Shown here: piece after piece, positions 58,316-64,000 of the stretch
Layout of the letters: each line of letters opens with the position of its first letter
Numbering within the stretch: the stretch's first letter is position 1
Source: Isoetes taiwanensis
Taxonomy: Eukaryota > Streptophyta > Lycopodiopsida > Isoetales > Isoetaceae
Direction of reading: 5' to 3'
Assembly: GCA_021234155.1 (NCBI GenBank)
Contig: JAJEKV010000100.1
Span: 1,778,116-1,842,115, forward strand
Length of the DNA stretch: 64,000 bases
The notes under the pieces: model-generated
Told to the model about the DNA's origin: nothing
The model's input: only the letters and a program-made list of their open reading frames with translations
Database searches by the model: none
Translations under genes and position numbers: made by a program

Positions 58316-58564
58316 TTCGCCCCGTTCACGCGCAGCCGCGTATCGGATGGCCGCACGATTGCTTTTTTTGAAGGCCCTTTCGCGTTCATCTGTACCAACA
58401 TTTCTCTTGAACAGTGCCCTCTGTTGAGAATGAGCACCAAAACTAATGTTAGTATTCAATGTGAGAACTAAATTATAAACCAAATTTATACTTACAAATA
58501 GGTTATTAGTACCCTCATAACCGCCAGACCCAGTCTTATTGGCACTATAACGGCCAGGAGTACT
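58316..58564 (-). pseudogene. CACTA-type protein gene, 3' exons (partial)
   Basis: On the minus strand an exon ending at 58496 encodes STPGRYSANKTGSGGYEGT and NNLF before a GTAAGT donor. After a 75-bp intron, an AG acceptor opens exon 58420-58316, 35 residues with RALFKRNVGTDERERAFKKS, followed by a GTATGT donor. The basic, Arg/Lys-rich make-up fits the C-terminal part of a CACTA-element protein, but no hallmark motif is visible. Upstream exons are lost at about 58.56 kb, and the final exon, probably ending near 58189, cannot be fixed. Confidence 0.45.
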
Positions 58565-58569
58565 TGCTG

Positions 58570-59393
58570 CTTAGTGACATTCAGAACCTCCCCGAATGCA
58601 GAGACAGGGAGTACCGACTCGACGAGTTGCTGTATCTTCTGTGGCAACAGCCAGATCTAGATGACTTCATCGACCGGGAGGCTTCCGACTTCCCAATTCA
58701 GGTCAGAGAAGCCAACACCTACATAGGGGATCGACTTCAGATATTCAGGCATACAGCAGCATCCGCCAAATGATGGAAGCTCGGGACCTGCCGTCTGAAG
58801 AAGAGTTTTATGCCATTCAAGAACGGATGGGGATCCGTGGAAAGACCACGAACATTCTGATGCCGAGTTCTTCGACACCACCCCCCACGGGTGTTCAGAG
58901 AAGAGGCGAGATTGACCTGCGGTGAATTACATCGACAATCAGGGAGTATGGAGACCTCACAGAGATCGACGTCGATGAGTATGCGGGAAGACATAGAGCT
59001 GGTGCCCGAAGAGACGACGACTCAACAGCAGCGGGCAGGGACAGGTCGCTGAGGTACTATCTTCCTCTGCTGATGGACGGGAGAATAGCGGTAATTCACC
59101 GCAAATTCAGCCCAAGGGGCGAAGAAGGAGTGTTCATGCTCATCGCACTCTCGAGCTTTGGCAGGCATGCCCGGTTGGCTCCAAACACCGACTATGCCAT
59201 CTTAGTCAAGAGAACGATGGCGCTCGACATCTTCGACTTCGCCATTACCCTACCGACGGCAGGGAAGATTAGCAGTGACTGCGGCCTACACATCCGACCG
59301 CAGGGTAGAAGACTTGGTGACAGCCTTGCAGGGCGGGTCATCAACAAACATCCTCAGGAACTTGGGACGCTCCGTAGGAACGACCCAAGTTAA
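58570..59393 (+). pseudogene. Unidentified GC-rich coding relic
   Basis: Segments in two or three frames have protein-like composition. 58564-58773 has LDELLYLLWQQPDLDDFIDR. Next, out of frame, come MMEARDLPSEEEFYAIQERM and GIRGKTTNILMPSSSTPPPT, then a stop. 58930-59393 has RSLRYYLPLLMDGRIAVIHR, GVFMLIALSSFGRHARLAPN and GRRLGDSLAGRVINKH. GC content is well above the flanks and close to that of the Gypsy element that follows at 59.6 kb. I do not recognise the family; an additional retroelement ORF or an integrated pararetrovirus-like segment are possible readings, neither shown. Confidence 0.4.
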
Positions 59394-59604
59394 GAAGTTT
59401 CTTCAGGATAATCCATCCTACCGGCGATCCCAAGATTAGTTAGACTCTTGGTCCCGGAGGCGTTGTAATTAAGTTAATATATATAAATATATTTTCTTTT
59501 GCATTTCAAATGTTTTGTTGATGTATTTTGTTCCACAACTATACCAACAAACACATATAATACAATAGAACAAATAAAACTAACCATAAAGCCATGATCC
59601 ACTT
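59394..59604. other. AT-rich junction before the Gypsy element
   Basis: About 140 AT-rich bases ('ttaatatatataaatatatt') separate the GC-rich relic from the Gypsy gag. I see no LTR or primer-binding site, so the Gypsy 5' end appears to be missing or displaced. Confidence 0.5.
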
Positions 59605-61282
59605 GTGTATGCAGCTAGAGGCCCAGGATCAGCCGAACAGGAACGGCGAGCCCGTAGGGGTAAACAGACTCCGCCCAGGCCGCATCCAGCAAGGAACCTG
59701 TATGAAGCTTTTGACCCAATGACTCCCGAGGAGGAAATGTCACAAATGAGAACGGACCTTGAGCAAATAAAGGCTTTCTTGGCAGCAGAAGGAGGAGTTG
59801 GCCCAAACGACAGTGTCCAGTTGCCCGAAGCACCACCTCAGAAGACGAGGAAGGACAAGAAAAGGAGCAAGAGAAGGAGGTCCCCCAGCACGGAATCCTC
59901 CGACACAAGCTCGGATTCCGACTCTGACTCCGACGAAGAGGAAGAGCATGTACAGGACCGCAGAGACGGCACACACAGGGACTCAAAGGCCTCAGATTAC
60001 CAGAAGAAGGTTGATTCAGCACTCAGCAATGTATGGAAAGCCAGAAAGTTGGAACAGTTCTCGGGAGATAACAGGTCCGGGATGGAGGCAGAGGCATGGC
60101 TAGATGAGATGAGCGAGTATGGCAATGCCTATAGCATGAAGGACAAGGACAAGGGCAGGGTGGCATTAGCCAACTTTAAGAGAGTAGCACGCATTTGGTG
60201 GAAGGGCTACGCCAAGGCCCATGGCTTAAGCAGAGATAGTTGCAGGTTCAAAAAGTTTGCTAAGGCTTTCAAGCGCCATTATGTACCGCGAGAACATAAG
60301 TCCAACATGATGCAGCAGTTCTACAGGTTGCAGCAAGGCAACAAATCAGTCCAGAAATATACAGAGGAATTCATGAGACTAAGGCTCTATGTGCCGAAGT
60401 TGAGTGAAAAGCACGCAGTCGAGAGCTATATTGAAGGATTGAATGAGGAGATCCGCAAGCTTGTAAGGGCAATAAACCCTAGGTGTCAGAAGCGGAATCC
60501 AAGGCAGTAAGCTTGCAAGGAACGGGGCCTCAAGCAGCGCGCAGAAGCAGCATTACTATCAGGATGAAGGCAAGGCAACAGGGAGTTATAGCCCTAGAGC
60601 AGCTAGCCCAGGTCCAGCTAAAGCCCCATATAGTGGCAACCATGGAAAGTAGCAGAAGAAGAAGCAGGTGTCCTTCAAGGACAAGCAGGAGGGCTCAAAC
60701 TACTCCAAAGCAGTGCGGTCCTTTTTGCAAGCAATGCCCAAGGAGAAGAGGCAGGAGTGCATAGAGAAACAGCTTTGCTTTCGATGCTTCCAGCCAGGAC
60801 ATAGAACAGCGAACTGCCCCTTCGTTATGAGCGCAGCACTAGCGGAGTTGGGTGGATGGGACACTCAGTCTGACGACGACGACGAGGCAGCATGCGACTA
60901 TATTCAGGGTGAGTGTCACATTTTTGCTGCCATAGATACAGAACAAGCAGAAAATCAGTATCAGGTAATCTCCACAGTAGGGAAAGCCAAGGCCAAGTCA
61001 TTCATAATCCTGATAGACTCGGAAAGTAGCCATAACTTCGCGTCCCCAAGAATGGTTGAGATGTTGAAGTTGAAACCGTTGAAGTCCAAGCCAAGGCCCG
61101 TGGTGTTAGCAAATGGGGGAGTAAGGCACACGGCAGGCAAAAGGATAAACTTCAACATTGAGTTGTCAGGAATCGACATCCAGATGGGGGCAGAGGTAAT
61201 GAATATTGGAAAGTACGATTTAATCATTGGAATGAAGTATCTTGGAATGGAGCCCTCATTGATTGTGGAAAGCAGAAGGTGA
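59605..61282 (+). pseudogene. Gypsy gag and protease, frameshifted
   Basis: The gag (59605-60510) has an acidic Ser-rich hinge (SSDSDSDSDEEEE) and the Retrotrans_gag domain (AEAWLDEMSEYGNAYS, RIWWKGYAKAHG, MMQQFYRLQQGNKSVQKYTE, FMRLRLYVP). A frame change follows near 60500. The frame 60668-61282 gives the knuckle CFRCFQPGHRTANCP (about 60776-60820) and an aspartic protease (FIILIDSESSHNFASPRMVE). Its active-site triad reads DSE where Gypsy proteases usually have D-S/T-G, so the glycine is lost. A second frame change near 61280 leads into RT. Confidence 0.88.
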
Positions 61283-62247
61283 CCCTCACAGCGCCCAATG
61301 GCAAGATCATAGAGATCTCAGGTAAAGAATTTGTCCCCATCATGCAGTGCATGTCTAGCAAGCGGCTGCTCAAGTGCATAAAGAGCGACCAGGTAACATA
61401 CATCTTCAAGCTTGAGATTGAAGAGCCCGAGTCAGAAGAAAGCAAGGAAGATAAGGTGCTCAGCAAATTGCCCAAGCAGATAGCTAAGTTGATCACGGAG
61501 TTTCACGATCTCTTCCCAGATGAGATCAAGCAGCTTCCTCCTTACAGGGGAGTCGAGTGTGAGATAGCACTCGAACCGAAGCGACGAGCAAAGCTCCGTA
61601 CAGGATGACGACACAAGAGCTGACCGAATTGAAGAAGCAATTGCAGGAGTTGCTTGACCTAGGGTTCATTAGACCTAGCGTCTCACCGTTTGGGGCACCC
61701 ATCCTTTTTGTGAAGAAGAAGGATGGCAGCTTGAGGATGTGCATAGATTGGATTAGCTCCAAGGGGCAAAAGTCTTCTCCAAAATTGACCTAAGGTCAGG
61801 CTATCATCAGATCAGGATCAAGGAAGAAGACGTCCACAAAACAGCATTCAGGACCAGGTATGGGCATTAAGAGTTCACCGTAATGCCGTTTGGCTTGTCA
61901 AACGCCCCAGCAACGTTCATGAGGCTCATGAACGGATCTTCAGGGAGTTCTTGGATACTTTGTGATAGTATTCTTTGATGACATTTTGGTGTATAGTAGA
62001 TCCCTTGAAGAGCATGTACAACACCTAAGGAGAGTGCTTGAGAAGCTAAGGCGGCACCAGTTGTATGCTAAGTTGTCGAAGTGCCACTTCGCAACGGAGA
62101 GGGTGGAATACCTGGATCATGTGATCTCTAGCAGAAGGAATTTCGACGGACCCTGCCAAGATTGAAGCAGTCATACAGTGGCCGGCGCCGAAGAATGTCC
62201 ATGAGGTCAGAAGCTTTCTTGGCCTAGCAGGGTACTACAGGAAGCTC
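61279..62247 (+). pseudogene. Gypsy reverse transcriptase, broken
   Basis: [20 protein letters not shown] and [20 protein letters not shown] mark the RT start. Then follow, out of frame, [20 protein letters not shown], a TAA at about 61868, VMPFGLSNAPATFM and the catalytic FFDDILVYS (about 61967-61993). The Asp pair is intact. A stretch of about 30 residues (the 'MCIDYRALN..TIKNRYPLP' part of Gypsy RT) is missing at about 61755, where WISSKG joins directly to AKVFSKIDL. Confidence 0.88.
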
Positions 62248-64000
62248 GTGAAGAACTTTGCAAAGATAGCGGCCCCGCTAACAGATTTAACGAGGGCGGA
62301 AAAAGTAAAGGATTGGGCAGATCATTGGCAGAAGAAGGCCCAAGCAGGATTTGAGATGTTGAAGGAAGCTTTAACAACCGCCCTCGTCTTGACCCTGCCA
62401 GACCCAGAGAAGGATAAGCTTGTGGCGACGGACGCAAGTAAGATTGCCACAGATGTAGTGCTCATGCAGGAGGAGCGGGTAGTAGCTTACGACTCCAGAA
62501 AGATGAACGACGCCGAAACGCGCTACCCGACTCATGATCAAGAGTTGCTTGCAGTTATCAGGGCACTAAGAATTTGGAGGCACTACCTGTTGGGGAGGAA
62601 GTTCCAGTTGGGCACAGATCATCAGAGCCTCCAATATGTATTCACGCAACCACATCTTAACCTGAGGCAGCGAAGGTGGATGGAGTTCCTCGAAGAGTAT
62701 GACTTCGATATAGTCTATAAGCCGGGGAAGCTCAATGTGGTAGCAGATGCGCTTTCAAGGCATCCTTTGACAACAAGAGTGCACTGCAATGCAATTTCGA
62801 TGCTCTCCAGCGACTTCAGAAAGAAGATCGAAGAAACCTTGCCAATAGATGTGGACTTCAAGGAGGAATGGACGAGCTTGTGCAAGGAGGCAAGGACGGA
62901 TAAGAAGAGGGAAACCTTCAAAAATTTTAAGAAGGAAGGTAATCTCTTGTACCATAAGAACAAGTTGTGTGTGCCCGAATCATCAGGAGTGAGGAAGTTG
63001 ATTCTCCACGACACCCACAACAGTCCAATAGCTGGCCACGCAGGATTTATGAAGACATATTTCAAAGTGCGCAGCAGCTATTATTGGCCAGGGATGAAGA
63101 AGCAGATAGCTCGCTACAACAAAGAGTGCCAGTTGTGTCAGCAAACGAAGGCAGAGCAGCTTCGAATTCTAGGGGCATTGGAACCATTAGCGGTGTCGAA
63201 CGCTAAGTGGGAGGTCATCAGCATGGACTTCATAACAGGGTTTCCAAGGACAGTAAGAGGGAAGGATGCCTTGATGGTCGTGGTCGACAAGTTGTCGAAG
63301 ATGGCACACTTTGTGCCTTGCAGGACCACCGACACAGCTATGGATACAGCGACTCTTCACCAAAGAAATCTTCAGGCTCCATGGCATGCCAGGAGAGATC
63401 ATCTCCGACAGACACCCGAAATTCATCAGTGCCTTTTGGCAAGATCTTTTTGCGACGATTCAGACGAAGCTGTCCATGAGCACGACCTATCATCCTCAGA
63501 CGGATGGGCAAACGGAACGGACCAACAGAATTTTGAAAGATATGCTACGAAACTATGTCTAGAACAAGCAAAGTATGTGGGAAGAGTTTATTCACTTGGT
63601 TGAGTTCGCTTATAATAGCACCAAGCAGGAATCATCCCAAATGTCGCCGTTCATGATCAACTACGGCTACCAATGCCTAACTCCAGACACTTGGCACAAT
63701 CCCGTGTCAAAAGTAGAGGTTTCGCAGCAAATGTTGCCCGACATGCAGCAGCTGGTGGAAGAGGTTCGAAGTTATCTTCTTGCAGCAAGGAGTCGACAAA
63801 AGAGCATCGCCGACAAGCATCGAACAGTCAGAGAGTTCCAAGTTGGCGACGACGTGTGGCTTAAGATCAAAGTGAAGCAGGCGAAGCTCCGCATCGGAAA
63901 TTGTAAGAAGCTTGCTCCAAGGTGGGCTGGACCCTTCAAAATAGTCCAGAGAGTAGGTAATCAATCCTACAAGTTGGATCTACCAGCACACCTAAAGATT
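62248..64000 (+). pseudogene. Gypsy RNase H and integrase, frameshifted, 3' end outside window
   Basis: The RNase H starts with [20 protein letters not shown]; the second glycine-rich position of the usual GGVL is changed to DVVL. It has [18 protein letters not shown] and TDHQSLQYV. The integrase HHCC zinc finger (H..H..CQLCQQ, 63004-63140) and the first Asp (SMDFITGFP) are in the same frame. Near 63350 the frame shifts; [16 protein letters not shown] (second Asp) and [14 protein letters not shown] (Glu) are at 63311-63562. Reading goes on, again shifted, to the window end. Confidence 0.9.

Larger units (their letters stand above)
57014..58564. mobile_element. CACTA (En/Spm) transposon, left end to about 58.56 kb, truncated
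   Basis: The left end is CACTACAAAAATG at 57014. It is followed by a CG-rich subterminal region (57038-57610) with many short 'cgacgt', 'cgtcgtt' and 'aacgacgtc' motifs in both orientations, as in En/Spm elements where they bind the element protein. Next come AT-rich tandem repeats and, on the minus strand, transposase-type exons. No right-hand end (..TTTGTAGTG) was found before the GC-rich relic at about 58.57 kb, so the element is truncated there or continues beyond an insertion. Confidence 0.72.
59605..64000 (+). mobile_element. Ty3/Gypsy retrotransposon, runs past the window end
   Basis: Gag, CCHC knuckle, protease, reverse transcriptase, RNase H and integrase occur in Gypsy order. The gag frame is open at its start and no 5' LTR was found. 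The 3' part leaves the window within the region after the integrase core. At least six frame changes show it is inactive. Confidence 0.92.

Overview
The window is nuclear DNA of a land plant: AT-rich, intron-bearing, and packed with decayed plant-type transposable elements (Copia, Gypsy, L1-type LINE, CACTA, foldback elements). The mix of LINEs, a tyrosine-recombinase (Crypton-like) gene and two orphan transposase-like genes suggests a non-flowering vascular plant such as a fern, lycophyte or gymnosperm. That placement is inference; nothing here fixes the species.

Host genes are few. A six-exon gene for a conserved single-membrane-pass plant protein of unknown function lies on the minus strand at 2271-5030. 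A four-exon COA1-type cytochrome oxidase assembly gene lies on the minus strand at 42736-43927. Both can be spliced from the sequence into uninterrupted reading frames. A broken ABCG-transporter gene tail (37160-37919, minus) keeps its introns. A processed copy of plastid phosphoserine aminotransferase (46807-47495, plus) is cut short by a large foldback element.

Layout: 1-5 kb host gene. 5-10.7 kb a degraded tyrosine-recombinase gene flanked by direct repeats that each carry a long hairpin. 10.7-19.3 kb short non-coding repeats, a Gypsy integrase relic and small inverted-repeat elements. 19.3-25.8 kb a near-complete LINE with a perfect 19-bp target duplication. 27-31.2 kb a mosaic Copia element whose reverse transcriptase has been replaced by foreign sequence. 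31.2-35.4 kb duplicated LINE-bearing repeats around a GATTC-rich minisatellite. 35.4-46 kb the ABCG relic, a minus-strand LINE relic and the COA1 gene, all lying between two halves of a split repeat copy. 46.4-48.4 kb the PSAT pseudogene and foldback. 48.9-57 kb two unrelated transposase-like genes of families I cannot assign to a named superfamily, the second interrupted by a CACTA element at 57014. 58.6-59.4 kb an unidentified GC-rich coding relic. 59.6-64 kb a Gypsy element running off the window end.

The most novel material is the tyrosine-recombinase element with its terminal hairpins, the two orphan transposase-like genes, and an unidentified minus-strand coding relic at 54.3-54.9 kb inside the intron of the second one. 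Almost every mobile-element gene carries frameshifts or stops, so this is largely a graveyard; only the two host genes look functional.
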